Below are positions 36,665 through 47,722 of a stretch of DNA of 64,000 bases, in pieces. The notes beneath the pieces are model-generated. The model saw only the letters and a list, made by a program, of their open reading frames with translations. It was not told the DNA's origin and searched no databases. How positions within the stretch are numbered: position 1 is the first letter of the stretch; each line of letters opens with the position of its first letter. The stretch covers positions 75,470 through 139,469 of the forward strand of contig NZ_JACSPO010000002.1 in NCBI RefSeq assembly GCF_014837105.1. The letters run 5' to 3'. The position numbers were made by a program, and so were the translations under genes. Source of the DNA: Oceanitalea stevensii. Lineage in GTDB: Bacteria; Actinomycetota; Actinomycetes; Actinomycetales; Actinomycetaceae.

Positions 36665-37390
36665 TCACCCGGCCTGGGCGTGGTTCAGGCGCAGGGAACC
36701 GGTGTAGGCCGGCATCTCGATCTCCTCGTCCTCCGTGAACGACCAGCCCAGGCCGAGGGCGTCGACGTACTGGAGGTAGACCGCCACCTCCGCCGAGGTC
36801 TCCACGGCCTCCCGCAGCGCCTCCGGGTCACCGATGGCGGAGATGCGGTAGGGCGGGGAGTAGTGGCGGCCGTGCAGGAGCAGCACGTTGCCGACACAAC
36901 GGACCGACGACGTCGAGGTGATGCGCTGGTCCTGGATCATCATCGCCTCCGCACCACCGGTCCACAGGGCGTTGATGACCGCCTCGAGGTCCTGCTGGTG
37001 GACGACGAGGTCGTCCGGGTGCAGGCCGCTGGCGGTGAGGTCGGGGGGCACGGGAGCGTCCCACAGCTCGACGACGACGCCCGGTCCCGTCACGGGCGTA
37101 CGTCCGGCAGCGAGGGCGGTGAGCCCGCTGCTCCCGGTGTCCGGCTCGGCCAGCGGCTGCTGGGCGGCGACGAGCGCGTCCCGCTGCGTGCGCAGGGCGG
37201 AGACCTCGGCCTCGTTGTCCTCCAGCCGCGCGGTCTCGACGCGGGCGAGGTCGACGAGATTCGTCGGGGAGCGGTCGGCGTCGTCCTCGAAGAGGGTCGC
37301 GCTGGTCGCGAAGAGGACGCCGGCGAGGGCGGCGACGACACCGACGGCGACGGACCCGCGTCGGCGGTCGGTGGAACCTGGCTCGGACAT
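36665..37390 (-). CDS. DUF881-family membrane-anchored protein
   Basis: 241 aa from ATG 37390 (AGGAGGTGAGG site). Short basic start, one helix (about 13-35), a coiled-coil region (VETARLEDNEAEVSALRTQRD) and the DUF881 core: GPGVVVELWDAP, LVVHQQDLEAVINALWTGGAEAMMIQDQRI, RCVGNVLLLHGRHYSPPYRISAIG. DUF881 proteins (YlxW/X-type) neighbour division genes. Role not established. Divergent from crgA. Confidence 0.9.
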   Translation of the reverse strand: MSEPGSTDRRRGSVAVGVVAALAGVLFATSATLFEDDADRSPTNLVDLARVETARLEDNEAEVSALRTQRDALVAAQQPLAEPDTGSSGLTALAAGRTPVTGPGVVVELWDAPVPPDLTASGLHPDDLVVHQQDLEAVINALWTGGAEAMMIQDQRITSTSSVRCVGNVLLLHGRHYSPPYRISAIGDPEALREAVETSAEVAVYLQYVDALGLGWSFTEDEEIEMPAYTGSLRLNHAQAG

Positions 37391-37537
37391 CCTCACCTCC
37401 TCGTCAACGCGTTGGCCCCCACAGACGTTCCCGACCACTACGCTAGGGGAGGTGCCGTGCGCCTCGGAAGGGCAGCGACGCCACGTACAGAACCGAGGTA
37501 CCGCCAGCCGGGCGGAACACCCGAAGGAGAGCTGACA

Positions 37538-37786
37538 GTGCCGGAGTCCAAGCGCCGCAAGAAGAAGGCGACGTACACGCCCCCGACCGCGCCCGCCGAG
37601 GTCAAGGAGAGCCCTCGCTGGTGGGTACCTACCGCCGTCGTCCTCATGGTCGTGGGGATGCTGTGGGTGGTGGTCACCTACATCGTGCAGGCCGCCGGCC
37701 CGATCCCCGGGATCGGGAACCTCAACCTCGGGATCGGCTTTGTCGTCCTGCTCGTCGGGTTCCTCATGACCCTGCGCTGGCGCTGA
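37538..37786 (+). CDS. crgA: Cell division protein CrgA
   Basis: 82 aa from GTG 37538 (GAAGGAG site). MPESKRRKKKATYTPP is the conserved basic cytosolic start; two helices follow (about 30-50 and 62-79) with a GPIPGIGNLNLG turn. CrgA binds FtsZ/FtsI-type divisome proteins and helps place septal and polar growth in Actinobacteria. Monocistronic; its 3' side faces rhomboid. Confidence 0.95.
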   Translation: MPESKRRKKKATYTPPTAPAEVKESPRWWVPTAVVLMVVGMLWVVVTYIVQAAGPIPGIGNLNLGIGFVVLLVGFLMTLRWR

Positions 37787-37856
37787 CGCCAGCCGACACG
37801 GAGCGCCGGTTCCCCTCGGGGAGCCGGCGTTCCGCGCATTCCGGGGCCGGGGAGTT

Positions 37857-37947
37857 GCCCACAGCTGTGGAGCACCCTGTGGAGAACTACACCCGTGTAA
37901 GTCCACAGGTGTGCACAACCCTGTGGAGAACTACATCCGTGTAAGTC
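37857..37947. repeat. Tandem 30-base repeat with DnaA-box-like TGTGGAGAA cores
   Basis: Positions 37874-37903 and 37918-37947 agree at 29 of 30 bases, 44 bases apart. Each carries CTGTGGAGAAC (reverse TTCTCCACA, one base off the DnaA box). Three more related cores lie nearby: CCACAGCTGTGGAG at 37857 onward and TCCACAGG at 37902. It fills the convergent space between crgA and rhomboid; the second copy runs over the rhomboid stop. Confidence 0.7.
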
Positions 37948-38791
37948 AGCTGATCGCGTACTTCGCGACCGCCAGCGCGACGAGCACGGCGGCGACGACG
38001 ACCGTCGCCACGATGCTCGTGGCGGTCTGCCGCTTGCGCGGCGCGTAGACGTACGCCGCGGCGAGCAGCGCGCCGACGACGAGGCCGCCGAGGTGGGCCT
38101 GCCAGGCGATGTTGGGGATCGTGAACCCGATGACGGTGTTGATGGCGATGAGGACGAGGATCTGCGTCGTGTCCCGTCCCAGCCGTCGCATCGTCACTCC
38201 CACGGCTCCGAAGAGCCCGAAGACCGCGCCCGAGGCGCCGACGACCGGGGTGATCCACTCGAGCTCGTACGGGGAGGCGAAGAGCAGCACCCCGACGGAG
38301 CCCGCCACCGCACTGACGAGGTAGAGCGCGGCGAAGCGCCAGCGGCCCAGGGCCGGCTCGAGCACGGAGCCGACGATCCACAGGGCGTACATGTTGATGG
38401 CCAGGTGGAGGAAGCCGCCGTGGAGGAACGCCGCGGAGAGGAACCGGTAGGGCTCGCTCTCGCCGGCGAAGGGGACGAAGACGAGCGCGGTCCGCGCCTC
38501 GGCCGTCCGCAGGACGACGTAGGCGAGGAGGCACAGCACGATGATCGTGATCGTCACGACCGGGCGCCCCTCGCGGACGCGCCCACCGAAGACCGTGCGC
38601 CGGGCGGGCATCGCCGCCTGCGCGCTGGCGACGCAGTCCACGCACTGCACCCCCACCGGTGCGGGCCGCTGGCACTCCGGGCAGACGGGACGGTTGCAGC
38701 GCTGGCACCTGACGTAGGAGACCCGGTCGGGGTGCCGCGGGCAGGCCGGCGCCGCGTCGGTGCCGGCCTGCCCGTACGGACTCGCGGTCAT
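37946..38791 (-). CDS. Rhomboid-family intramembrane serine protease with N-terminal zinc-binding region
   Basis: 281 aa from ATG 38791. Residues 17-55 carry Cys/His pairs (CPRHPDR, RCQRCNRPVCPECQ, CVDC), a B-box-like zinc motif. Six helices follow. FLHGGFLHLAINMYALW matches the conserved HxxxHxxxN region, GASGAVFGLFGA holds the nucleophile Ser, and AWQAHLGGL the catalytic His. Cleaves membrane substrates that are unknown here. Precedes the tandem repeat; transcribed with ppiA. Confidence 0.93.
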   Translation of the reverse strand: MTASPYGQAGTDAAPACPRHPDRVSYVRCQRCNRPVCPECQRPAPVGVQCVDCVASAQAAMPARRTVFGGRVREGRPVVTITIIVLCLLAYVVLRTAEARTALVFVPFAGESEPYRFLSAAFLHGGFLHLAINMYALWIVGSVLEPALGRWRFAALYLVSAVAGSVGVLLFASPYELEWITPVVGASGAVFGLFGAVGVTMRRLGRDTTQILVLIAINTVIGFTIPNIAWQAHLGGLVVGALLAAAYVYAPRKRQTATSIVATVVVAAVLVALAVAKYAIS

Positions 38792-38795
38792 TCGA

Positions 38796-39317
38796 TCAGT
38801 CGGTGATGGTGATCGAGGAGATGACGACGTCCTCAACGGGGCGGTCGCCGCGCCCGGTGGGGGTCGTGCCGATCTTGTCGACGACCGCGCGGCTCGCGCC
38901 GTCGGCGACCCGCCCGAAGATGGTGTGCTTGCCCTGGAGCCAGGTGGTCGGCGCCGTCGTGATGAAGAACTGGGAGCCGTTGGTGCCGCGCCCGCCGATC
39001 TTGCCGGCGTTCGCCATGGCGAGGATGTACGGCTGGGTGAAGTCGAGCTCCGGGTGGATCTCGTCGTCGAAGGTGTAGCCCGGGCCGCCGGTGCCGGTGC
39101 CCAGCGGGTCGCCGCCCTGGATCATGAAGTTGGGGATGACGCGGTGGAAGACGACGCCGTTGTACAGCGGCTCGTTCGTCTCCTCACCCGTCCCGGGGTG
39201 GGTCCAGGTTTTCTCGCCCTTGGCGAGGGAGACGAAGTTGTCGACGGTCTTGGGGGCGTGGTTGGGGAACAGCTCGATGACGATGTCCCCGAGGTTCGTG
39301 TGCACAGTTGCTTCCAT
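38796..39317 (-). CDS. ppiA: Cyclophilin-type peptidyl-prolyl cis-trans isomerase
   Basis: 173 aa from ATG 39317. Complete cytosolic cyclophilin: GDIVIELFPNHAPKTVDNFVSLA, YNGVVFHRVIPNFMIQGGDP (catalytic Arg), TNGSQFFITTAPTTWLQGKHTIFG. No signal peptide. Assists proline isomerisation in folding. Only four bases separate its stop from the rhomboid ATG, so the two genes form one operon. Confidence 0.95.
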   Translation of the reverse strand: MEATVHTNLGDIVIELFPNHAPKTVDNFVSLAKGEKTWTHPGTGEETNEPLYNGVVFHRVIPNFMIQGGDPLGTGTGGPGYTFDDEIHPELDFTQPYILAMANAGKIGGRGTNGSQFFITTAPTTWLQGKHTIFGRVADGASRAVVDKIGTTPTGRGDRPVEDVVISSITITD

Positions 39318-39513
39318 GCCTCCGATCCTTTCACGGCCCCCGCGGTCCGCGCAGGTGCGGGTCGTGCCCTCGGCGCGAGGACGTGGGAGGGTGGGGGCAG
39401 GACGGGGTCGCGGACGCGCCGCAGGGCGAGAAAACGGCACCCGGAATGGTGCGCTCGTCTGCCCGCGGTGGGACGATGAGCCACACGTACCTGTCAGTCA
39501 CGAGGGAGAGCAC

Positions 39514-40248
39514 ATGTCGCGCAAGCAGAAGATCCGCGAGGTCGACACGGACAAGGTCCGCCAGCAGGCCGTCGAGCTCGGGCACGTCCTCGGCGAGCAG
39601 GCCGGCAAGGCCGGCGAGCTCGCCGCTTCCCTCGCCGGGCAGGGCAAGGTCTGGGCCACGGACGTCGCCGCCCCCAAGATCGACAAGGCGCTGCGTGACG
39701 GCGTCAAGGTCGCCGCCCCCAAGATCGAGGCCGCTGCCGAGAAGGCACGCCCCGTCGTCGACACCACCCGCGACAGGATCGTGGACGACTACCTGCCCCG
39801 CGTGCAGAAGGCGATGCACGACGCCGCGGAGGCCGCAGGCGGCAAGGGCACCGTCACGGAGAAGGCCACCAAGGCCGGCAAGGCCGCCCAGAAGGCGATG
39901 ACGACCAAGCCCAAGAAGAAGAGCTCCGGCAAGAAGGTCGGGTGGATCCTCGTCGGCACGGCCGCCGCCGGCACCGGCTACCTGCTGTGGCGCCGCACGC
40001 AGCCCGTGGACGACCCGTGGGCCGAGGAGTACTGGGAGGACACCACCGTGACGACCCCGAACGACGACGCCTCGAGCGGCGGCCAGGTCAGCTCCGTGCC
40101 CAACACCCTGGAGGAGGGCGAGCCTGCGGTCGACGCTGCCACCGTGGTGGAGGAGACCGAGACCTCGGCCGGCGCGGTCACCACCGAGACCACCCCGGTC
40201 GACGCCGGTCGCGGCGAGACGGACGTGGACAAGACCCGCAACGCCTGA
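39514..40248 (+). CDS. Membrane-anchored Ala/Lys-rich helical protein (DUF5324-like)
   Basis: 244 aa from ATG 39514 with CGAGGGAGAG site. Residues 20-130 are long amphipathic helix with apolipoprotein-like periodicity (AAPKIDKALRDGVKVAAPKIEAAAEK). One short hydrophobic segment (WILVGTAAAGTGYLLW, about 149-164) follows, then an acidic, Thr/Glu-rich tail. Position next to rhomboid/cyclophilin matches the DUF5324 gene of Streptomyces, though similarity is by architecture only. Function unknown. Confidence 0.75.
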   Translation: MSRKQKIREVDTDKVRQQAVELGHVLGEQAGKAGELAASLAGQGKVWATDVAAPKIDKALRDGVKVAAPKIEAAAEKARPVVDTTRDRIVDDYLPRVQKAMHDAAEAAGGKGTVTEKATKAGKAAQKAMTTKPKKKSSGKKVGWILVGTAAAGTGYLLWRRTQPVDDPWAEEYWEDTTVTTPNDDASSGGQVSSVPNTLEEGEPAVDAATVVEETETSAGAVTTETTPVDAGRGETDVDKTRNA

Positions 40249-40260
40249 GACACGCGCACA

Positions 40261-40290
40261 GACGCCCGGGACCTGCTGGTCCCGGGCGTC
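40261..40290. terminator. Terminator between convergent genes
   Basis: A 13-bp perfect stem, GACGCCCGGGACC with GGTCCCGGGCGTC, and a four-base loop, then TT, lie just after the helical-protein gene and before the DUF981 stop. It can serve both strands. Confidence 0.85.
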
Positions 40291-40314
40291 TTGCACGTCG
40301 TGGCTAGCGAAGAG

Positions 40315-41010
40315 CTACCACTTGATCATCGTGCCGTGGGCGATGTTGTAGTACATGCCGATGTGCGTGTAGAAGTTCATCGCACCGAAGAGGGCGAAGG
40401 CGATGCCGCCGATGACGAAGGCCCACACCACCCAGCGCAGCAGGCGCGTGCGGCCGGTCCAGAACGCGATCGCGAAGAGGATCGCGCCGACGGCGACGAC
40501 TCCCCACAGCCCACCGAGGAACAGTGCCTCGAGGAGCGGCAGGTGGCCGAAGCGCCCGGTGATGGGCTCCTCGGGCGGCGCAGCACCGAGCTGGTAGCGG
40601 ACGAAGGAGATGGCGATGACGGCCATGCCCAGGCCGAGGACGCCGACGAAGATGCTCGTGGGCTTGAGCGCGTCCAGCGCGCGGGCGTTCGCAGTCTCGA
40701 CGTCGCCCTCGAAGAGCGTGCGCTGGCGCCACAGGTAGACGGCGGCGACGAGGAGGAGCGCGCCGAAGCCGGCGGCCGGCTGGCCGAAGGCGATGTTGGC
40801 GTACTCGAAGCCGTCCCCGCCGTAGGGCCACGTCACTGTCGTGTGGAACCCGAGGGCGAAGAGGAGGCCGCCGGTGACGCCGAAGAATGCCGCCCACGCC
40901 TCGCTGTTCACCCTCTCGGAGCGGATGAGGAGCTGGAGGAACTTCGCGAAGCCCAGGAGACCGGCCCCCGCCGTGATGGCGATGAGCTCGTTGTAGACAA
41001 CCACGGACAT
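40315..41010 (-). CDS. DUF981-family membrane protein
   Basis: 231 aa with six to seven hydrophobic helices. FGVTGGLLFALGFHTTVTWPY, NIAFGQPAAGFGALLL, then ANARALDALKPTSIF and FYTHIGMYYNIAHGTMIKW at the end match the DUF981 pattern. Function unknown. An inverted repeat in its leader may bind a regulator. Downstream terminator shared with the facing gene. Confidence 0.85.
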   Translation of the reverse strand: MSVVVYNELIAITAGAGLLGFAKFLQLLIRSERVNSEAWAAFFGVTGGLLFALGFHTTVTWPYGGDGFEYANIAFGQPAAGFGALLLVAAVYLWRQRTLFEGDVETANARALDALKPTSIFVGVLGLGMAVIAISFVRYQLGAAPPEEPITGRFGHLPLLEALFLGGLWGVVAVGAILFAIAFWTGRTRLLRWVVWAFVIGGIAFALFGAMNFYTHIGMYYNIAHGTMIKW

Positions 41011-41043
41011 TTTCCCTTCTCTGACGGCGCACGGCGCCGTAAT

Positions 41044-41057
41044 GTTGAAGGGTCAAC
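41044..41057 (-). promoter_or_regulatory. Inverted repeat upstream of the DUF981 gene
   Basis: GTTGAAGGGTCAAC is a 5-bp palindrome (GTTGA/TCAAC) around AGGG, 34 bases before the start codon, with matching T/A flanks. On the minus strand it reads TTGACC, and could overlap a -35 box; a repressor operator is possible. Confidence 0.4.
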
Positions 41058-41109
41058 TTTACAGAAGTCGGAGAGGGTCGGAGACCACCGTCCGGGACGC
41101 GTCATCGCG

Positions 41110-41185
41110 TGGTGGAGCCAGCGGGACTCGAACCCGCAACCCCCTGCTTGCAAAGCAGGTGCGCTACCAATTGCGCCATGGCCCC
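41110..41185 (-). tRNA. tRNA-Ala (anticodon TGC)
   Basis: 76 nt including an encoded CCA. Acceptor GGGGCCA pairs with TGGCTCC, anticodon arm CCTGC-TTTGCAA-GCAGG gives TGC. The D arm (GCGC...GCGC) and T arm GCGGGTTCGAGTCCCGC are standard. Together with tRNA-Ile it follows gyrA-DUF3566, the usual actinobacterial order. Confidence 0.97.
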
Positions 41186-41223
41186 CGGCGCCGGCACAGC
41201 CGGCAGGGGAATGCTACCCGCGC

Positions 41224-41382
41224 TCAGGCGGTGGTGCTGGTGCCCGTCTCGGGGAAGGTGTTCCCGCCGAAGCTGTCGGTGACCTCGGCCCAGAGCTCGC
41301 GCTCCTCGCGGTCGGCCTTGACCTTGGTCCAGACGGCGTAGCCGGCGCCCGCCAGCGCGGCCAGTCCGAGGATCTTCTTCAT
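41224..41382 (-). CDS. DLW-39-family small protein
   Basis: 52 aa, ATG 41382 with GGAGGAGA site. MKKILGLAALAGAGYAVW is a short hydrophobic segment; KVKADREERELWAEVTDSF is the conserved D-LW motif region. Members of this family sit between the tRNA-Ile and tRNA-Ala genes next to gyrA in Actinobacteria. Function unknown; probably membrane-attached. Confidence 0.85.
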   Translation of the reverse strand: MKKILGLAALAGAGYAVWTKVKADREERELWAEVTDSFGGNTFPETGTSTTA

Positions 41383-41411
41383 GCGGGTCTCCTCCTCGGG
41401 TGATGATCGGG

Positions 41412-41485
41412 TGGGCCTAGCTGGACTCGAACCAGCGACCTCTTCCTTATCAGGGAAGCGCTCTAACCGTCTGAGCTATAGGCCC
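41412..41485 (-). tRNA. tRNA-Ile (anticodon GAT)
   Basis: 74 nt. Acceptor GGGCCTA with TAGGCCC, discriminator A. Anticodon arm TTCCC-TGATAAG-GGAA gives GAT, T arm GCTGGTTCGAGTCCAGC. CCA not encoded. Confidence 0.97.
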
Positions 41486-41590
41486 GGTGCACTGCGGCGT
41501 GTGGCCGGGGGGTGCCGCAGCAGACTACCCCAGCCCGCGGACCGTTCCCAAACCCGTGAGGGCTTCGCGGAACGTCGCGTTCGCCACAGT

Positions 41591-42334
41591 TCAGTCGTCG
41601 GTCAGCGTCAGGTGCACACCACCGACGAGAGCCGCGACGATGTTGTAGAGGAACGCGCCGAGGGTCGACAGGGCCGTGAGGAGGAGGACGTCGACGACGG
41701 CGATGATCGCGGCCATCGAGATGACCCGGTCGAACTGGACGTAGTCCATGAGCCGCAGGAAGTTCTCCGAGTCGAGCGTGACGAGCAGCTCCTCGACGTC
41801 GGCGAACACGTGCATCGAGTCGAGGACGAACCACATCGCCGCCGCCGCGACGACGATGCCGATCCCGACGGCGATCGACAGGAGGAAGGACAGCTTCATC
41901 ACCGACCACGGGTCCACCCGCGCGACCGACAGGCGCACCCGGCGCGGGCCGGCGGCGGGCCGGGACGCCGGACGCGCCTCACCGGTGGCTGCGGAGGCCT
42001 GGGTCTCGCGCTGGGCCGGCTGGGCCGCCTGCTGGGGTGCCGTGGCCGGACCGGAGGTGCTCGTGGCGGAGGCGCCGTAACGGGGAGCCGTGGCCGTGCC
42101 GCCGGCGACCCCGGAGGAGCCCGGGCGGACCTGGCTGGTGGCTGTGGCGCTCACCGGTGCGGAGTCGTCGGGACGGGGCACCACGGGGTGCTCCTCCACG
42201 CCGCGGGCCGCGGCGAAGCGCTCGGCGAGACTCGTCCGCATCGCGGCACGGTCCTGCTGGGACGGGCGGGGCGACTCACCGTCGGGCGGGGTCACGTCCC
42301 CCGCGCCGCCCTGGCCGGGCGTGGTGCTGCTCAT
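41591..42334 (-). CDS. DUF3566-domain membrane protein
   Basis: 247 aa. A long disordered Pro/Ser/Ala/Thr-rich N-terminal half, then from about 130 the DUF3566 domain: [28 protein letters not shown] (helix 1), [58 protein letters not shown] (helix 2). The family sits after gyrA in Actinobacteria (CwsA region); tied to wall growth in some species. ATG overlaps the gyrA stop (ATGA). Confidence 0.9.
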   Translation of the reverse strand: MSSTTPGQGGAGDVTPPDGESPRPSQQDRAAMRTSLAERFAAARGVEEHPVVPRPDDSAPVSATATSQVRPGSSGVAGGTATAPRYGASATSTSGPATAPQQAAQPAQRETQASAATGEARPASRPAAGPRRVRLSVARVDPWSVMKLSFLLSIAVGIGIVVAAAAMWFVLDSMHVFADVEELLVTLDSENFLRLMDYVQFDRVISMAAIIAVVDVLLLTALSTLGAFLYNIVAALVGGVHLTLTDD

Positions 42335-44871
42335 GCGTCTCCTCCATCGTCGCCCTCAGCGGGCTCCTCGGTCTCGTCAGGGGTCGACGCTACGCCATCG
42401 GCGTCGCGCTCGGCGTTGCGGGCGACGGCGATGATCCGGTCGCCCTTGTCGGGCTTGGCGAAGATGACGCCCTGGGTGTTACGGCCCGTGAGGCTGACCT
42501 CAGCCACCGAGGACCGCACGATCTTGCCGCGCTCCATGATGACGAGCACTTCGTCCTCCGGGCTGGTGAGCAGCGCGCTGACGAGGTCGCCGCGTGCCTC
42601 GACGAGGTTGGCCACCTTGATGCCCAGCCCGCCGCGGCCCTGGACGCGGTACTCCTCCACGGCAGTGCGCTTGGCGTACCCACCCTCGGTGACGACGAAC
42701 AACGCCGCGTTCTCGTACCAGGGACGCACGACGTCCATGGCGAGCAGCTCGTCGTCCCCGCGGAACTTCATGCCGGTGACGCCGGAGGTCGAGCGGCCCA
42801 TCGGCCGCAGCGCCTCGTCGGTCGCGGTGAAGCGGATCGACTGGCCCTTGCGCGAGACGAGCAGCAGGTCGTCCTCGCTGTTGACCAGCTGGGCGGAGAC
42901 GAGGCGGTCCCGCTCGCCGTCGGCGTCCTCACGGAGGTTGATCGCGATGATGCCACCGGTGCGGTTGGTGTCGTACTCCTGCAGGCGGGTCTTCTTCACC
43001 AGGCCCGAGCGGGTGGCGAGGACGAGGTAGTCCGCGTCCTCGTAGCTGCGCAGCGCCACGACCTGCGCGATGCGCTCGTCGGGCTGGAAGGCCAGGAGGT
43101 TGGCCACGTGCTGGCCCTTGGAGTCGCGGCCCCCCTCGGGCAGCTCGTACCCCTTGGCGCGGTAGACGCGGCCCATGTTGGTGAAGAACAGCAGCCACTG
43201 GTGGGTGGTGGTGACGAAGAAGTGCTCGACGATGTCGTCCTCGCGCAGCTGCGCGCCACGCACGCCCTTGCCGCCGCGGCGCTGGGAGCGGTAGTTGTCC
43301 GTCCGCGTGCGCTTGGCGTAGCCGCCCCGGGTGATCGTGACGACCACGTCCTCCTCGGGGATGAGGTCCTCCATCGACATGTCGCCCTCGTAGGGCACGA
43401 CGGTGGTGCGGCGCTCGTCGCCGTACTTCGCGACGATGGAGCCGAGCTCCTCGGCGACGATGGTCCGCTGGCGCTGCGGGGAGGCGAGGATGTCCTTGAA
43501 CTCCCGGATCTCCGCCTCGATCTTGTTGTGCTCGTCGATGATCTTCTGGCGCTCGAGGGCCGCGAGGCGGCGCAGCTGCATCGCGAGGATCGCGTCGGCC
43601 TGGACCTCGTCGATGTCGAGGAGGTCCATGAGGCCCACCCGTGCGACGTCCCCGCTCTCGGAGGCGCGGATGAGCGCGATGACCTCGTCGAGCATGTCGA
43701 GGGCCTTGAGCTGGCCGCGCAGGATGTGGATGCGCTCCTCGGCCCGGTTGAGCAGGAAGCGGGTGCGGCGCACGACGACGTCGATCTGGTGCGTCACCCA
43801 GTGGCGGATGAAGGCGTCCAGGCTCAGCGTGCGGGGCACGCCGTCGACGAGGGCGAGCATGTTCGCCGGGAAGTTGTCCTGCAGCTGGGTGTGCTTGTAC
43901 AGGTTGTTGAGGACGACCTTGGCGACGGCGTCACGCTTGAGCACGATGACGAGGCGCTGGCCGGCGCGGCCGGAGGACTCGTCGCGCATGTCGGCGATGC
44001 CCTGGAGGCGCCCGTCGTGGACGAGCGAGGCGATCTTCGTCACGAGGTTGTCCGGGTTGACCTGGTAGGGCAGCTCGGTGACGACGAGGCACTGCCGGCC
44101 CTGGATCTCCTCGACGTTGACGACGGCGCGCTGGGTGATGGAGCCGCGGCCGGTGCGGTAGGCGTCCTCGATCCCGCGGCGGCCGAGGATCGTCGCGCCG
44201 GTGGGGAAGTCGGGGCCCTTGATGCGCTCCATGAGCGCCTCGAGCAGCTCTTCCTTGCTCGCGTCGGGGTTGTCGAGGAACCACTGGACGCCGGCCGCGA
44301 CCTCGCGCAGGTTGTGCGGCGGGATGCGGGTGGCCATGCCGACGGCGATGCCCTCGGAGCCGTTGACGAGCAGGTTGGGGAACCGGGCCGGCAGGACGTC
44401 CGGCTCCTGGTTCTTGCCGTCGTAGTTGTCGTGGAAGTCGACGGTGGCCTGGTCGATGTCGCGGACCATCTCCATGGCCAGCGGCGCCATCTTGCACTCG
44501 GTGTACCGCGGGGCCGCGGCGCCGAGGTTGCCCGCGGAGCCGAAGTTGCCCTGCCCCGCGATGAGCGGGTAGCGCATCGACCACGGCTGCACGAGACGCA
44601 CGAGGGCGTCGTAGATCGAGGTGTCACCGTGCGGGTGGTACTGCCCCATGACCTCGCCGACGACGCGCGAGCACTTGTTGAACGACGCGTCGGGGCGGTA
44701 CCCGCCGTCGTACATCGCGTACAGCACGCGGCGGTGGACCGGCTTGAGTCCGTCGCGGACGTCCGGCAGCGCTCGCCCGACGATGACGCTCATCGCGTAG
44801 TCGAGGTACGAGCGCTGCATCTCGAGCTTGAGGTCGACCTGCTCGACGTGGTCGATGGGGGGCTGGGTCAC
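42331..44871 (-). CDS. gyrA: DNA gyrase subunit A
   Basis: 846 aa from GTG 44871. The breakage-rejoining domain includes [34 protein letters not shown] (quinolone region, Thr at the E. coli Ser83 site, Asp kept at 87), and the catalytic Tyr in AAPRYTECK. The C-terminal beta-pinwheel has QRRGGKG, the GyrA box needed for DNA wrapping. Works with GyrB to introduce negative supercoils. Follows gyrB by 43 bases. Confidence 0.98.
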   Translation of the reverse strand: MTQPPIDHVEQVDLKLEMQRSYLDYAMSVIVGRALPDVRDGLKPVHRRVLYAMYDGGYRPDASFNKCSRVVGEVMGQYHPHGDTSIYDALVRLVQPWSMRYPLIAGQGNFGSAGNLGAAAPRYTECKMAPLAMEMVRDIDQATVDFHDNYDGKNQEPDVLPARFPNLLVNGSEGIAVGMATRIPPHNLREVAAGVQWFLDNPDASKEELLEALMERIKGPDFPTGATILGRRGIEDAYRTGRGSITQRAVVNVEEIQGRQCLVVTELPYQVNPDNLVTKIASLVHDGRLQGIADMRDESSGRAGQRLVIVLKRDAVAKVVLNNLYKHTQLQDNFPANMLALVDGVPRTLSLDAFIRHWVTHQIDVVVRRTRFLLNRAEERIHILRGQLKALDMLDEVIALIRASESGDVARVGLMDLLDIDEVQADAILAMQLRRLAALERQKIIDEHNKIEAEIREFKDILASPQRQRTIVAEELGSIVAKYGDERRTTVVPYEGDMSMEDLIPEEDVVVTITRGGYAKRTRTDNYRSQRRGGKGVRGAQLREDDIVEHFFVTTTHQWLLFFTNMGRVYRAKGYELPEGGRDSKGQHVANLLAFQPDERIAQVVALRSYEDADYLVLATRSGLVKKTRLQEYDTNRTGGIIAINLREDADGERDRLVSAQLVNSEDDLLLVSRKGQSIRFTATDEALRPMGRSTSGVTGMKFRGDDELLAMDVVRPWYENAALFVVTEGGYAKRTAVEEYRVQGRGGLGIKVANLVEARGDLVSALLTSPEDEVLVIMERGKIVRSSVAEVSLTGRNTQGVIFAKPDKGDRIIAVARNAERDADGVASTPDETEEPAEGDDGGDA

Positions 44872-44914
44872 TTCGTCCTTCTATCCTTCGGCAGGCAGAG
44901 CGGGGCAGGGAGGT

Positions 44915-46969
<2,055 letters not shown>

Positions 46970-47111
46970 TCATTCGTCGCGGCGCAGTACCGCATCGTCG
47001 CCGGGTCCGGGACGGTGCACCTGGCACCACAGCTGCCCGGGGGTGTGACTCCAGCCGACACCCCGCGGGCGGGGTCACCCGATTCTACTGCGTGGGGGCC
47101 CGAATCACCGC

Positions 47112-47132
47112 ATATCCACAAGTTCATCCACA
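47112..47132. promoter_or_regulatory. Two DnaA-like boxes upstream of gyrB
   Basis: ATATCCACA (47112-47120) and TCATCCACA (47124-47132) in the 219-base gyrB leader. Each is one or two bases off TTATCCACA. May link gyrB to DnaA, or help load at the origin. Confidence 0.5.
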
Positions 47133-47170
47133 GTGTCATTGGTCGCCCGCGAGCCCTCTCGCGAGCGGCC

Positions 47171-47722
47171 TCAGCCGTAGGTGTCGCGCGGTCCTCGGCC
47201 CCGCACCGACCGCGGCCCGCGCGTCCAGCTCGGCCCACCGGGCCCGCGGATGACGATCTTCTCCACGACGTCCTCGCCGACCTCCTCGGCCAGTCGGCGC
47301 TCGAGCTGGGGCTGGAGGAGGCGCAGCTGCGTGGCCCAGGCGGTGGAGTCGGCCCGGACGACGAGCACGGCCTCGTCGAAGGTCTCGACGACGCAGTGGT
47401 CGGCGAGCTGGTCGCCGACGATCTCGCGCCATCGTCCGACGACGCCGCCCAGGCTCACCGGTGCGGTCCAGCCGCGCTCGGTGAGGATCTTGTCGACGAT
47501 CGGGCCGAGCATCTGCGGGTCACGGCGGGAGGGCCCGGAGCCGCTGCCGACGTCCCCGAAGCCCGGCCCCGGCCGGAAGCGGCGCTTGTTGGGGACGGGG
47601 CGCCCGGCGGCGCTGCGCCGCAGCCCCTTCGCCGCCGCAGCGGCGCGAGCACGGGCCAGGGCCTGGCTCGCGGCCGACGACGTCGCCTCCTCCTCCGGCT
47701 CCTGCTGCTTCTCGTCACTCAC
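47171..47722 (-). CDS. DUF721-family protein (DciA-like)
   Basis: 183 aa from GTG 47722. After a basic/Ala-rich N terminus ([13 protein letters not shown]), the DUF721 domain follows: [65 protein letters not shown]721 includes DciA, the predecessor of DnaC that loads DnaB helicase, which fits its place between recF and gyrB. Overlaps the recF stop by eight bases. Confidence 0.92.
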   Translation of the reverse strand: MSDEKQQEPEEEATSSAASQALARARAAAAAKGLRRSAAGRPVPNKRRFRPGPGFGDVGSGSGPSRRDPQMLGPIVDKILTERGWTAPVSLGGVVGRWREIVGDQLADHCVVETFDEAVLVVRADSTAWATQLRLLQPQLERRLAEEVGEDVVEKIVIRGPGGPSWTRGPRSVRGRGPRDTYG

